A DNA stretch of 64,000 nt from Cryptomeria japonica (taxonomy: Eukaryota; Streptophyta; Pinopsida; Cupressales; Cupressaceae). Below are positions 46,274-59,115 of the stretch, one piece after another. The DNA lies in contig NC_081408.1 in NCBI RefSeq assembly GCF_030272615.1, forward strand, positions 400,793,889 to 400,857,888, written 5' to 3'. The notes under the pieces are model-generated. The model was not told the origin of the DNA and did no database searches. It saw nothing but the letters and a program-made list of their open reading frames with translations. Each line of letters begins with the position of its first letter. Positions within the stretch are counted from its first letter, which is position 1. The position numbers and the translations under genes are program-made.

Positions 46274-47599
46274 TACCCTCTCCCCTCTCTTTTTTCTTTG
46301 AAATTTAAAAAATATAGTTTATGTTATTGTTTTATCTAACTATTATTATTTTATTTTAAATAATTTGTTTTCTTAAGAAAAAAGGGGGTTCAGTCTAATG
46401 GATTTATAATTATTAATTGTTTATTATTTTATGTAATATGTTTAGAAAAACAAAGGGGGATATATATGCATGTCACATAAAAGAGAAGAATTCAGATTTA
46501 TTTAGTGAACTAAAAAGAAAATTTAGTATAAGGGATTTACTTTTAATTCCTTGATAATATTCAATTTTAAATTCAGTTCTTATCCTATTAATCTTGGATT
46601 ATAAATTAATATATATATGGACCTTAGGGAATCAACTTTAGTAAACCCATACTTGAATACAAGTTTCTTTTAAACTTCATATTGGTCCCAGCATACTCAA
46701 GTTAACTCTTATTTTTTTTATGGTCTAAATAGTCATGGTGGACCAAAACGAATTTTTGAATAAAAGTTAAATTATCAAATCCGTAAACTTGTTCGACATT
46801 AGTGGTTAGACAGATATGGTAAACGAACACCTCTTCCGGATTATGCTTACGTAGGTTTAAATTTTTCTATAATAGAAGTTGGTGATGGAATGGCAAGACT
46901 TGTCATGATAGTGGATGGTTATATGTCGGTTTAACCCCCTTAGTTAGGCTACCGTCAAGCAATAGAATCTAGTTTTGTTGTTTTCCTTTGGTTATAATTC
47001 AATTTGACCCGCTTTTAAAAGGGATCACTGTGTAATAAGCAATCGAAATAGATGTTGAATAGTGTAGGTGTTCGCCTAAACGACAAAGTTGTAAAGACAT
47101 GTAACTATGTATTCCTGACAATATAATACCAAAGGGGTCTTGCAGTTGAGCAGACCCGGAGATGTAGCCCATCCGGGGTGAACTCCGAGATCATATTTTG
47201 TGTCATGCGATGTTTATAGCGTACTTTGTTTTATGTTTTAAATTTTCTTGAATGGTTGTATTTTTACAAAGTGTATGGTGTAAATTAAATGAATTCAAGT
47301 TTAAATGTATAACATTTTTCATATGGATAAACGTAGTTATTCAAGTTCATAAAACATTGTGAATTATGAATATGGCATGGTACTTATATATTGAAAATTA
47401 AAGTGTAAAAAAAAAAAAAGAAAAAAAAAAAGGGTAAATTGGTAACGTTAATTTGAATGGTAATAGTGGCAGAAATCTAATTAGAGTTGCTTTATGGGAT
47501 CATCTTGATATTAAGTATATAAATGGAATGGATGTAAAAAGGAAACAAAGATAAAACTATGTCACTATTCTTTAATTGAAATCTAAAAGATGAACATAA

Positions 47600-48960
47600 T
47601 AGAAATATCTATCCTTTACCTTAGTAAACGAACCTCGCCATGTCAATTATGTTTCATTGCATTGGGTAAATTTGTTAAGTTATTTCACGATTTAATCTTA
47701 ACAATAAACCTCACCAGAGTAATTCGATAACCGTGTGGGCTTAATTAGGTATTCATGTTGTATAAGGGATGCATATGCTTAGTTATTCAGGTTGTAATTA
47801 AAAACAATAATCCTCACTAAATTAACTTTATAATTGTGTGAACCCAACTGGAAAACCCATATGTTAATCTTATAAAAAGGAATCCCTCATGTTTGTTAAG
47901 ATTGAACCAGAATGGGGAACGTTATGATAATTATGTTTCATTATATCGGATATAGTTGTTTGGTCAAATACGTTTAATCTTAACAGATCAACCTTACCGA
48001 AATTTAACTTGATAATTGGTGAAACTCATTTAGGCATTTGCCATCTTACCCTTGTAAATGAACATCGCCATGTTAATTGTAATTCACTTTATCAAATGAA
48101 ATCACTTAGTTGTTTACGTTTTAATCCTAACAAATATTCTTTATCAGATTAATTTCATACAAGAGTGAACTCAACTAGTATCTATATTTGTAACCTTAAA
48201 TAACGAATCCCTTATGAATGCTGAAATGGATCTAAAAAAAAAAGGAAGTTTTGGTATAGTTATTTAAACCTTAATCTTAATATAATATATGTACCATCTC
48301 ATATTAACCTCGTTTATAAGAAGAGATATGCAAAAAGATAATTGTATTCTAATCCTAATAGAAGAACATCACTATGGTCTGAATTATTCGAACCTTGAGA
48401 TGATGAATGTAATCTCGTTAACGATATTTTAAATTGAAGGATGCTCTCGGGGGTTTTAATGCATATCCAACTTAATGAAGTTAGTCCATTTATTACATTA
48501 TTAAAAATTCAAATGAGATCTATGGCTACTCATAACCTACCCTTCGTATAAGCACTACAACTCATTAGTTGAATATGCATGAAACCAAATGAGGGGACTT
48601 CACTCTATTAATTGTGGTTAATCCTTAAGAAATAAATCTCTCTCATTAACCATGCTTTTAATATAAAAAAAAAGAGATAACAAATGTGGGTGAATATTTT
48701 AAAATCAAATGATGAAACCCTCGCTTTACTAATCATAGTTTAACCTTGAATGAATGAACCTCATTAGGCATATTCTTAAAACATTAAAGGATGAAATCAA
48801 TTGTGAATGGATACCACAACCCAAGGAATGGAATTCACGAACCCATTTTGGGGGCCTCTTAAAGTAATTATGAATTAAAGTGCGATGGATAAATAATCTC
48901 CTCAATGGCCTCCTAACCATCGAAGTAATTGAATGCCTCCTAAAGATATAAGGTGTTAAA
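47600..48960. repeat. Diverged ~100-160 bp repeats inside the solo LTR
   Basis: Blocks repeat the order taatcttaaca, aa(c/t)ctcaccN, (t)taattN..ataa, ttgtgtgaac(t/c)caactNg, about ten times with weak conservation (for example near 47630, 47700, 47815, 47985, 48060 and 48130). Non-coding. Confidence 0.45.
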
Positions 48961-49581
48961 CCATTGAACACATATTTAATCAAGGACTATGCATTATCTC
49001 GTAATTAAGTTATCCAGTTTAATAGATCTATTGACGCAAGTTGAGTTAGGTGTAAGGTTGTGTAATCGCGTTAGGAAACTCCTTAGGGTTGGCTGAGCCT
49101 TCCGCTGTGATATCTAAGTTGACAGGTAATCCCCATTGTATTTTAATGTCGTGTCTAATAATGAATTGAGTTAACTTCAATTTATCTTAATATCGTAACC
49201 TCTTCGTTAACACTCTTAATTACTATAAAAAAAAAAAAAACAATTTACACTCTATTTGAGTGTTTTAATTTAAACCCATAGGGGTTTCCTGGCGGGGCAT
49301 TACACATTTGATAAACCCCTTAACCGATAATGCTCCGCTCCATGCTTCACATTCTGCATGCACCAAGACAACATGTCCACACATACACCGTATCCAATTG
49401 CATCTTAATTCAAGCATCTCCTGGAATCATGTATTCACGAGCTGGTGTCTATTCGAAGGAGTCTATCAAACATTCATATGTCTTCTATAGGATTAAATAA
49501 TTAACTATCTTCTATATGCACCAGGAAAATACGTCCTCATTAAAGCAAGTGTCGATAGAAGTTGTAAGACAAATACATTTT

Positions 49582-49680
49582 ATTGAACATTTTCAATGAA
49601 TTCATTTTGTGCGGACTCTACAATCATCTCATTTCATTCCTTGACACAATACTTATTTTCCCTCAAGGCATTTTGTCATA
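49582..49680 (+). repeat. Right copy of the direct repeat flanking the solo LTR
   Basis: Pairs with 44210-44310. Other weak relatives with a tNcattccttgagatg-type core are near 43555 and 50800. From here to 52.1 kb no gene was recognised. A 112-codon frame at 51115-51453 has one hydrophobic stretch but no other support. Confidence 0.5.
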
Positions 49681-52154
49681 CAAATCATGAGGGATTTTGT
49701 CAACCTGGGTGTTCGGCCCCCACAAATATATAGATATATTGGATAACCTTTGTGGGTTTTATATCTCGAACTGTTGTTGGAGGATCTGCATACAGAGTGA
49801 ATAGAAAAACACTACTTTTGGGAACATCACCATGTAATAATATTATAACACCATTGATTAGAGCATCATAGGATGACGAAACCCAACAAAGGAGAATATG
49901 TGGCTATGTGGGGGAACCAGGACTAGATATAGTGCTCACTGTGCTACTGTCTCTATCGCTTGTCCCTCTATCATCCCTGGTGCCTATGCCTTTGCTATGG
50001 GTGAATCTCAAAATGGAAGGAATATAGCTGGGTAAACTTCAATGGATGGATCAACTAAATCAATTGCCAAAGCCATCTTTTCTATCCACGTTGCAACTGT
50101 ATAATTTTCTATCCATGTTTTCATGCCATGGGATTTAACTGGTATTCATATTTACTTCAAAGTTGTTTCATCATATATGTTGAATGCCCACTACCAAAAT
50201 TGTAGGAGAGTTAGTTATAATAATTGATTTTAATTTGGGAGATATCGGCTAGCTTCAACTTAAGCAATTTGCGGATTGGGATTTATCGGAACTTGCATCA
50301 CTCTTACAACTTACCGATGAAATAATTACTTTTTCTTAAGAATGCATCGCGGTTCATTTGCAACTCTATCAAATTGCCCAAAAATAAGTTATAACTCTTT
50401 TAATGAGTGAGAGTGTGTAATCGGTCACTTAATAACTTGTTCCAACTTGTTGATTTAGTCGATAACCTTGAATGATGTATGACAACTACTTTATGTCCTC
50501 GACGTTTTTGAAAACTGAAACAGGCTTATCATTGATGCGATTTTGAAAAATGAAACATGGCAAACATGTATGCAAGTATATTGTTGATAATGACTTTGTC
50601 ACCACCCATATATTATGTTTGAATACCGTCTCTTTACGATATCACCATTATGCTTTGATGGATCTCCAGTTGCTATTTTAAAGCTCCCATTTTGGCCAAA
50701 GCAGAATGCTGGTAAAAAGGTCATGGAATTCGGCTATGCATCTGTGAATCTCATTTGTTTGAAAGTTTCTGGTTATCTACGTCAACTGTGATCATTTTAT
50801 TGCATTCCTTGAGATGGAATCTCTTTGATGCCTTCTATCAAACCATTGCATGAGTGTTTAATGAATTCATCTCTTTCATGTATTCCTTTAAACAACACAT
50901 ATACCCTATCTACATCTCCATTTCAGCACGATCTGGGAGCATCTAGGAAACGATATTATCCTGAGTTGATTTTTTTTTGTATTGAGAAGCTTTAGCATCA
51001 GCATAAGTTGTTTAGTATTGGAAAGAGCCGAATAGAGGAGCTTTGAATCTGTTTGAGAGTTAGTTATAAAAAACTAACATTGCATTCATTTGTGGGCCAC
51101 ATGGTGAGTTCCTTATGCTAATTGGAGCTTCATGCGAGCTTTGTGGAGGTGCCACTTTTCAAATAGAAGAGTATCGACATGTTGATCATCTCTGCCAAGT
51201 TGCCGATAACTACCAATTCATACTTCACTCAAACACGTTGCTTGCTTGTCGACTCAAGTTTGAAAGTTGGTTGCTGATATTTGTATTCGGATTATTTATC
51301 TTTTTGGCCAACTTCACCAATATCATCTCATACATGGGTAAATTTAATGCAACTACCAGTTTGAGTGGGGAGAAATTTGAGTTTGAATGCGAATTGATAC
51401 TAACCATACTATCGGCCAGTGTTCAAAAATTTGCAAATTTGATAAGATGCTAAGTGATAAAAAGAGATATATCACCACTTTCTTGCAACTTCATATCGGC
51501 ACCCTTTATCCATTTCAGAACTTGCCAACTTGAAAATTGATGAACACTTGAACTCTTTGAATGTACCCGGAAAGATCGTATCTCCGATTCATCGACTTTC
51601 ACTAATCTTATTCAAAACTAGTCTTGAGCATTCTGAAGAATCAACCAACTTGAATATCTGAACAAATCATCCCAACTATTTTTCCTTCATCGATCATGAT
51701 TTGAGATTGACACTTATGCAGGGTTTATAATCTCACAAAGACTAAAAATTTCAACTGTTGAACCCATGAGGCAAACAATTCAATATTGGATGACAATTGG
51801 ATAAATTTCTATCTATGAGGCTCTTAATACAAGATTGAACACAAAGCTTAAATTTATCAAGTTTTGGGTCAACAATACCTTAAATAAAGCATGGAAAGTG
51901 TCCTTTTTGAAAGCTTTTCCTTTCAAATATGATATTAAATAAAGCCAAAAGAATTATTTAATCCTTTGTTATATTGACACTATCTTAAAATCAAATAATA
52001 AAATTTTGATCTTAAACCATTCTAAACCTCCCTAAAACCTTTCAAAGATGAGATCCAAAATTTATTAAATTTGTTTAGGCTATTTTGGCTTGAAGGAGGA
52101 AAAAATAGGTAACGATAAGTATAGTATAAACTTATTCGTAAATTATTGGAAAGA

Positions 52155-52373
52155 TTAGATAGTCGAGGGTAATTGGGAGAACCATCTCATAGCACGTCGT
52201 CCAAGACTATGATAAAATAGTCTTATGAGGTATGTTTCATCTACTGAAAATTTGAAGGTACCCGTGCAAAATTCTCTCAAGTGATCTTTAGAGTCTCCTT
52301 TTCCTCTATACTTATCTAGTTTTGGTATCTTCCAATGACTAGGAAAAGGTGGTATCAGAATGAAGGTACACAA
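52155..52373 (-). pseudogene. Gypsy gag fragment
   Basis: Minus-strand codons read PPFPSHWKIPKLDKY, then SKDHLREF and HSLGRRAMRWFSQLPSTI. These align with the capsid part of the Tat gag at 7385-7565 (PPFPSRVEIPKFDKYDG, AMEWFSSLPKGI). It is only ~70 codons long and lacks every neighbouring domain; weak homology may continue to about 52100. The 5' side ends where a ctgagagggggagtgaatt block begins, the reverse of a Copia LTR end, so it was probably cut by an insertion. Confidence 0.7.
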
Positions 52374-52735
52374 TAGGTTACTGAGAGGGGGAGTGAATTA
52401 GTGGTAATAAAAAACTTGAACTTTCCAAATGATCAAATCTTTAGCATCATTAATTAGGAAGTATGAGCAGAGATATTAATCATAATTGCACACACACACA
52501 CACATAGGACAAACTCAAAACACAATATCTACGAGGAAAACCCAATGTGGGGAAAAACCTCAGTGAGAATAGCTGCTCAAGTCTACTGCTCCAATCCAGC
52601 TTCACAATATAAAATTGATTACAACATTTATGGACACCAACCCAAAGGACCATCAACCCCTAAAGTTTATGGGAACCTACCTAAAGGAGCACCAACCCCT
52701 AATTTTTATGAGCACCTACCCCTGCTCTGAGCACC
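52374..52735 (-). repeat. Possible Copia LTR end, minus strand
   Basis: ctgagagggggagtgaattagtgg (52380 on) is the reverse of the actaattcactccccctctcag ending seen in Copia LTRs. Further on, cgaggaaaacccaatgtgggg is another word common in them. The upstream limit is unknown. It contains the CA microsatellite and two accaacccctaa repeats (52636-52710). Confidence 0.35.
52489..52504 (+). repeat. (CA)8 microsatellite
   Basis: Eight uninterrupted CA dinucleotides. Confidence 0.95.
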
Positions 52736-52839
52736 CACTTAGAGAGTTACAATGAATTAATAATTTAAAAACAATATAGTAATAAGCCTTGTTAAAAATG
52801 AGTTTTGTAACACCTAGAAACTATTGACATACATACATA

Positions 52840-53640
52840 CATACACTGTTTCTCTCTCTTGTGCCGATTCTTCAATGTATTTCTTCCGTCTTTTGATCTC
52901 TGCAACTCAATAAAATCTTTTTCTCAATGTATTCTTCTATCTCTCTAATGACTTCTCTTCTTCACAAGTACTCCCTTATCCACATACAATTGCCTCTTTA
53001 TTCTACTCTCTCTCTTTTCTTTGATTACACTTTCATACGATTGACACCTTCCAATATTCAACATGCACACTCTCTTTCTGCTACACTCTTCTCAAGATGA
53101 ACACTCTTCTATGTTTGGGTCTGCAACTTCCTTCTCTGTCTTTTGCAACTCACTTCTCCCACACACTCTCTTCTGGTTTCTTTTATGCTATACTTCCTCT
53201 TGTCTTTGCACTGTATTTATGTTCTACATATTACTCAATTATTTCTCAAGGATTATATGCTACTCCACCCAACTCAGTTGTATATTCACTTGTATCTTCT
53301 ATCTGCCTTCTACTATTTTTATTGTCCTCTCTACTCATTTACTTGCCTCTGCTATCTCTGGTCAACATGCACACTACTCACATTCACTCCTGTTCTTCTC
53401 TCATTTATCTCTTCACAAGTTTGAACTTTTCTTGCTTGCACACTTTATCTTCTAGTCTTTGGTTTCTTCTCTAGACACTATCCTCTTTGTTTATTTTTCT
53501 TAGTGTGTGTGGTCACTATGTTCTTCACACATTCTTCTTTGTTCTCTACTCTTTTTTACTCTGCATACAGGTCACTCTTTATCCCCACAACTGCGTGCTT
53601 GCATAGAAACCTTAATTCATCTGCCTACCATAGATGTCAC
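52840..53640 (+). repeat. Pyrimidine-rich (CT) low-complexity tract
   Basis: About 800 bp dominated by ctct, tctt and cact on the plus strand, starting after (ATAC)n at about 52829. It keeps several overlapping frames open in different phases, none with a known motif, which indicates composition rather than coding. Confidence 0.7.
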
Positions 53641-53668
53641 ACTTAGCAGATCTCTCTACATGTACCAA

Positions 53669-54880
53669 TGTTGGCAATATGGAGGAATTGATTATGTGTT
53701 GCATTGATGTCAACACTATCTTATTTGGTTGTCTACCAGATTCTGATAGAGTGGTTGGACTTTGATGATGATCAAGAGATTTGTCTCTGGTATATTCCAA
53801 TTGGTGGAATTGTTTTGGTTTGGTCATTCATGTGGTTCAGATGCTTGTCACATTCAATTGGTTCAAGATTTGGTGATCTGGAAGCTATCATATGTTCTAG
53901 TAAGCCTTTTGGTTATTGGTAAGGGTTTTACCAGCAATGCTTTGTTGAAGATCTTTTGATGGATTCGATAAGTGGTGTTGGTGTGACTTCTAGAAGGTTT
54001 TCAGGATGTTGATGGTTATCATGTTCGTGTTCCAGTTGATTGGTTGTATTTCATTTGGCTTATGGTGACCTATTTTAGGTTCAATGTTATTCTGCTAGGT
54101 TATGGACCAATTTATGTAACATGTTGTCGGATGCTCCTGATGCATTACTGGTTGGATTTATTGTTTGGTTAATGTTGTTTCGGTCTTAGGGCGACTTGGT
54201 TTATCATTGGTTTGTGGGTTTATGTAATGGATCTATTGTATTATCTTTTAGGTGGCCGACCTAATTGTTTAGGTCCCGGGTTGGTATAAATATGATGTAA
54301 GTTCTCTTTGTATATCATGGCATGTGGTCATGGTTATGGGATTATCTATGTGCGAATAAAGTTGTAATCATATGCATAGGATTTGGTCAATCATAGGTGA
54401 TCAATTTGGGTTTGTGTAAGAGGGTTTAGATCTCAAGTATTGAGCTTAGTCGGAACTGTACTTAGGAATAAGAGATGTTATTCTTGCAGTTCATTCTTAT
54501 TTCTGGATTGTAGTATGGATTTCTTTGTAGTTAGTGAGGCTCCTTTGTGATGAGAAGTATGCTCTAGGTTGTTGGCCTTCCTGCATGTGCAGGCCCCTTA
54601 TTGTAATCACATACTTACTACAGATGTATTATCTAACTGTGGGTAGGCTTCCCACCATGGTTTTTCCCTTACTATGTTTTCCACATACAAATCTTGGTGT
54701 TATGTGCCGTGGATGCATGGTAATTGGTTTATGGTTTATGTATGTGCTTAATTGATATATTTGCTATTCCGGTATTTAGTTTATACATTCTAGTAAAAGG
54801 TTTTAAGTTCTTAAAGTTTCATAATATGTTAACAACTGATTCACCCCCCCCCTCTTAGTTGTACACCAATTATCCTAACA
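53669..54880 (+). mobile_element. Copia solo LTR, 1,212 bp
   Basis: TGTTGGCAATATGG...TATCCTAACA with short inverted ends (TGTTGG/CCTAACA). Neither a polypurine tract before it nor a primer site after it is present. The flanking 5-mers ACCAA (53664-53668) and GCCAA (54881-54885) match at four of five positions, consistent with an aged target duplication. It is the same family as the LTR at 36043-37237. TATA box at 54295-54301. Confidence 0.78.
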
Positions 54881-56700
54881 GCCAAGTCATTCCCTCCAAA
54901 ACTGGATTCAAAAAAAATCTTTTCGAGCATCTGAGAAAAAATCATTTCTACAGGTTGATTGGATCCTTTGTTCATCTTCTTCAGACAACTAGTCACCATT
55001 AATAAATTCATTTTCTTCTTTTTCTTTTGTGTGCAGATCATTTTCTATGATAAGATTACAATATTCAGTAATGGTTGGTCTGATATGTTTCCTTGAGTCT
55101 CACAATAGGCTGCAAATGAATCTCCATTAAATGTAGGTACTTCTTCAGTTCATCCTCAACTAGTTCTAATTTGATTTCCAATCTACCAAATTTGGTGCAT
55201 TTAATTTGACCAACTTTTGCAAGCAAAAGTTCTTTCATTCGATTGGAAGTTTGTTCCTTCAATGTGTTCTGTGCTTAAAATTTCCTTCCAAGTCATCTGG
55301 ACAACCCTTGTCAGACGCCCACGTGGATCACTCAACAATTAGGTTGTACTTGAGCCGTCAAAGTCTTCCCGTTTGGCCAAAATCTACATTGGGAGTATTT
55401 CACCCATACTTGATCTCCATCATGGTGAAAAGACCTTCTTATCACTATAGCTTTTGTTGATTCCTGATAATGCCCTAGTAATTAAGACACATTTCCTTGA
55501 CTGAAGGGTTCAATTGTTTGCATCACTTGATCACTAATTCATTAATAAAAAGCTCATTCACTTGTCAACCCAAGAACTTATACTTGAAATAGGTCTGCAC
55601 TATATGTACACTAAGAAACTCATAAAGAATATTAACTTAAGCTTGAAGCAACTAAATAAGGAGTTAATGGAAAGCATCAAATTCTAGTGCTAGTTCTACT
55701 GATATTGATTTAATCTAATTAATATGAAACTTATAACTTTGTGCACAAAATAAACTAACTAGCTGGTAATCATAAACTTTGTTTTCCTTTGGTTGCAAGA
55801 AAAGTCACAAAATGGAGTTTCTATGGTTGCATGATAGACAACTGAAAGATTCTAACCAACAAAAATGAGCTTGCTAATGAAATCACTTAGTAGAGAATAA
55901 AAGTAAATGAATATGGATGCTCCCTAAGTGGGCCCCCTTGGATGAGCTTCCAGAATCTTAACCAAATCTAAATATTACAAAAACAACATAAACACATTGA
56001 TACTCTCAACAACAAAAGATGGTAGAACTGAAATCTCTTTTATTATTTAGACTATAAAAACAAAGTACACTTGATACTTAGAAAAGATAAAAATTGCATT
56101 ACATACTCCATCCTTAACCAATGGATTTATAAGAGATTCTACAACTAACTAACTACACAACCGATCCACTCCCAACAAACTACGAGGATGACTTTTATTA
56201 GAAATAAAAGCATAGAAAGATGAATCATTCAAGGAATCAGGCTTATGCACAAATATAGGCCAAGGTTCCCTCTAGATTTCGTTGACAACTAGACACATGT
56301 TTTGAAGCAACAACTGCATCAACCACAACTAGGAGTTTTGTCATTATCATCAACTACTGGCTTGAATAGTTCAATAGTCCTATTTGATCATGTTTGCAAT
56401 TCTTGGAATTAGCAACAAATGTCCTTTGTTGACTTGGTCTCACAACCAGCTGCATACACAAGGGTTAACACATACAACATATATTTGCATAATACTACCC
56501 TTAATCAACATGTAATAAATCATTCCCTTATCATTGATATTGATTTAGCATATCATCTATAAGGTTGATCAATATATAGAAAAATTCATGGGTTTTAAAC
56601 ATAAAAAGGCTTATATCTATCTTAACCGTAATGTCTGAGTCATAAAATGACAAATCTAACATAACATAAAGTTCATATAAGACGACCAAAAAGGTGACTC
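54881..56700. other. Unassigned, expected site of the Athila 3' LTR
   Basis: The Athila element on the minus strand should end here with a polypurine tract and LTR, but I could not identify its boundaries. The 65-codon helical frame at 55065-55262 (minus) is too short to support. AT-rich DNA follows to 56.7 kb. Confidence 0.35.
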
Positions 56701-56733
56701 ATCACCTCTCCCAAACCTAACTAATGCTTGTCC

Positions 56734-59115
56734 TCAAGCATTTGCATGTTCCTCTAATGTTTCAATCCTAAAATCTGTCACCTTTGTCTCCCCTATAGCT
56801 TGAACATATGATTCCCAATAAAATCCCTGATTTTCCTCTATTTCTTTCCACCAGGCATCCTCAGCTTCTTTGTCATATGTTTGGAGATTCTTCGAATATG
56901 GAACAAGGTATAGCAAGAGTGGAGGGTGAAAAGTAAGATGAATCCACCTTTCCTACAATGATCTTCCCAATTGGATGTACCTAACTACCCTTTTCAACAT
57001 TGCATGGTAGTTCTGTAGAGAGTGTGGTTCCTGCTACTTTAACTCATTTGGCAACCCATTCCATCACTGAGAAAGGTGTCTAAACACCATGCATGTTGAA
57101 GTCAACCATTGCTTCATACTCTTGGTACATTTTTCCCTTTTTATCAAAAAACGGTCTCTGTTCTTGTTGTCGCTTAAAATCTTATTCCATTCGCATAATA
57201 CATTGTTTGAATTAGATGTCTTAGCTCTTAGTTCCAATGGGAAAGTTAATTCCAGATCTCTATATTGCATATATTGTTGCCCCCAACTATTATGATTTTT
57301 AATGTAAGACATGAATGCCTTGAGTTGAACATCACCAATGTATAATAAATGGTTCCAATGAGTGTCAACTGGAACAACATAATTATGCAAATATAATTCA
57401 CAAAGAAAAGTTTTGTCAACAGAACTTGAAGTCTCATATGCACATAAGAATTCCTTTGGAGTTAGTAGAGAAGAACATAAACTAGAAAACTCCCTTGATA
57501 ACTGATAGGAAAGACATAATTCTTTTAAATACAGAGAATATACTCTAGGCAGAGGTCGACATTGCACAATTTGAGGGACTGACTCCATGACCTCTCTCAT
57601 TCTAGCTTTCAATTTCATAATTTCCTTATCCTTCCTATTGATTCCATTATGTAATTTTTACTTCTCTTGTTTCCAGGTTTCCTGTTCCTCTTGAATGGTT
57701 TAGTACATTTGAAACAAAAATTCTGGCCACATGAATGTTGGAGGAATCAGTAAGTGCATCTTTATTTTCATTTGACATGCAGAAGCCATTTGCTCTGCAA
57801 CTATGACAAGCTTATCTAAACCAATGATCCCTCCAGTTCCTAATTTACTATCATCTTGCAATGGCACATTCAGTTTAGTTGTTAGCTTTATCCCCTCTTT
57901 CTCCTTCATGCCTATATTTTCTTGTGAAAAAATATCTAGAGGAGACGAAGGAGTTTGAAATCTGGATGGTGATTTATTGTACATCATCCTTACCAATTCT
58001 CCTACAGAGTCATTATGTGACTCCATTTCACTTTCTATGACCACATGCCAAAAAATAAACTCTTCTTTTCCTTTAGCTTTTCCTAGATTCCGATTACTAT
58101 GCCTCAAAGGCAAATCAGAGGGTTTGGAGAGCATTATTTTTGCTTTGGCTGCAGAAGGAATTATAGGTGAAGGTTTTTCTTTCTTTACTTTAGGTCTTAG
58201 AGGACTATCCTTTTTAACATCAGACACCCTTTGCATAGGAATTTCTTCCTGTTCCTTAGGCGTTTCCTTTAATATTTTATCTTTTATAGATTCCTTCTAC
58301 TTTTTAGAAGGGGGTGAGGGTACTAGGGTTTCTGTTCCCTCTATATTTTTTCAGGGTTTGCATCTTTTTCAAAAAAAAGATTGCTCATCATGGTTTTTTG
58401 AAGAGGAGGCTTCTACTGCTGATTTTATTGATTTTTTATTTCTAAAAGTAGTGCGTTGAGACACAAACCCTACAATCTAAATTAGTTCCCCTCTAAGAAA
58501 ACTATCCCAAGATAACCTAGGATTCATTTCCTACACACTTCTCTCTACTAATAACTTAATCAAACAATGGCGAGATATAAAATTTTCCCTACCTTTTTGT
58601 GTTTCCACAAATATCTTTTTCAGCATGTGGTACAAAACACCTGGGACATTCATGTGTCTTCCATGGAAGAGATGAGAGCGAAGCTTAAAATGTACAACAT
58701 GTAGAAGAGACTGACGACCTTCATAGGTAATATAATTGATAATGTATACTTCTCTAGGAGCCCATTCTTCTGGAAGAGATGTCCTACTTGTACTTTGCTT
58801 GGTAACCATTAATGGAGGATCCCAAAGAAGTGTGAATTCAACCCTTGTTGACCTTATATCAAAGGTGTCTAAGCACTTTTCCCTAAGTGCAGGTAGTCTC
58901 GTTACCTCAGCTATCGTTCCTCTGTGGCTACTACCTTGATTCCTCACCACCTCTTGTAATGTGGATGCAAACTCATAGGCCATGAAATTATCAAGACTAT
59001 CAAGCTTCAATAAGTAATCCAACCACCCCCTTTCTCAAAATACTGGCTCATAGCTTGCATTTGTAAGAAGAAGTTCATGGTCTACTGGCTCATGCCTAAT
59101 TGGAGGTCCTCCCAT
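56734..59115 (-). pseudogene. Athila env-position ORF, unknown function, broken
   Basis: One minus-strand frame can be followed from an ATG at about 59115 to about 56734, with roughly ten stops (TAG, TGA and TAA). The longest open parts are 59022-58531, 58236-57700 and 57618-57064. It lies downstream of integrase, the place of the env-like ORF in Athila elements. The N-terminal third looks globular, the middle is Lys/Ser/Pro-rich, and the last part has helical stretches. I saw no signal peptide or clear transmembrane segment, so an envelope role is not shown. After it comes a cttgaggacaagca word, common in plant Athila elements at this point. Confidence 0.55.

Larger units (their letters stand above)
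44386..49304. mobile_element. Complete 4.9-kb solo LTR with 5-bp target duplication
   Basis: The ends are perfect inverted repeats (TGTAATGCCC at 44386, GGGCATTACA ending 49304), and both sides carry the same 5-bp target copy CATTT (44381-44385 and 49305-49309). No internal coding region, primer site or polypurine tract is present, so it is the product of recombination between two LTRs of one element. LTRs this long occur in Tat/Ogre and some other Gypsy groups; the family is not assigned. Orientation is unknown. It contains hairpins at 46.1 kb, a G-box palindrome and diverged repeats at 47.6-48.9 kb. The frames in it are not genes. Confidence 0.88.

Noticed and set aside
51115-51453. 112-codon frame with a hydrophobic segment
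   Set aside because: One possible membrane stretch is not enough; no family resemblance, no neighbours, and it sits in repeat-derived AT-rich DNA.
53063-53474. Overlapping frames of 130, 125 and 93 codons in three phases
   Set aside because: All three phases are open because of the CT-rich composition; Leu/Ser/Phe-rich products without motifs.
55065-55262. 65-codon minus-strand helical frame
   Set aside because: Lys/Glu/Leu-rich and helical but short, out of phase with the Athila third ORF, and without a start context or homology.
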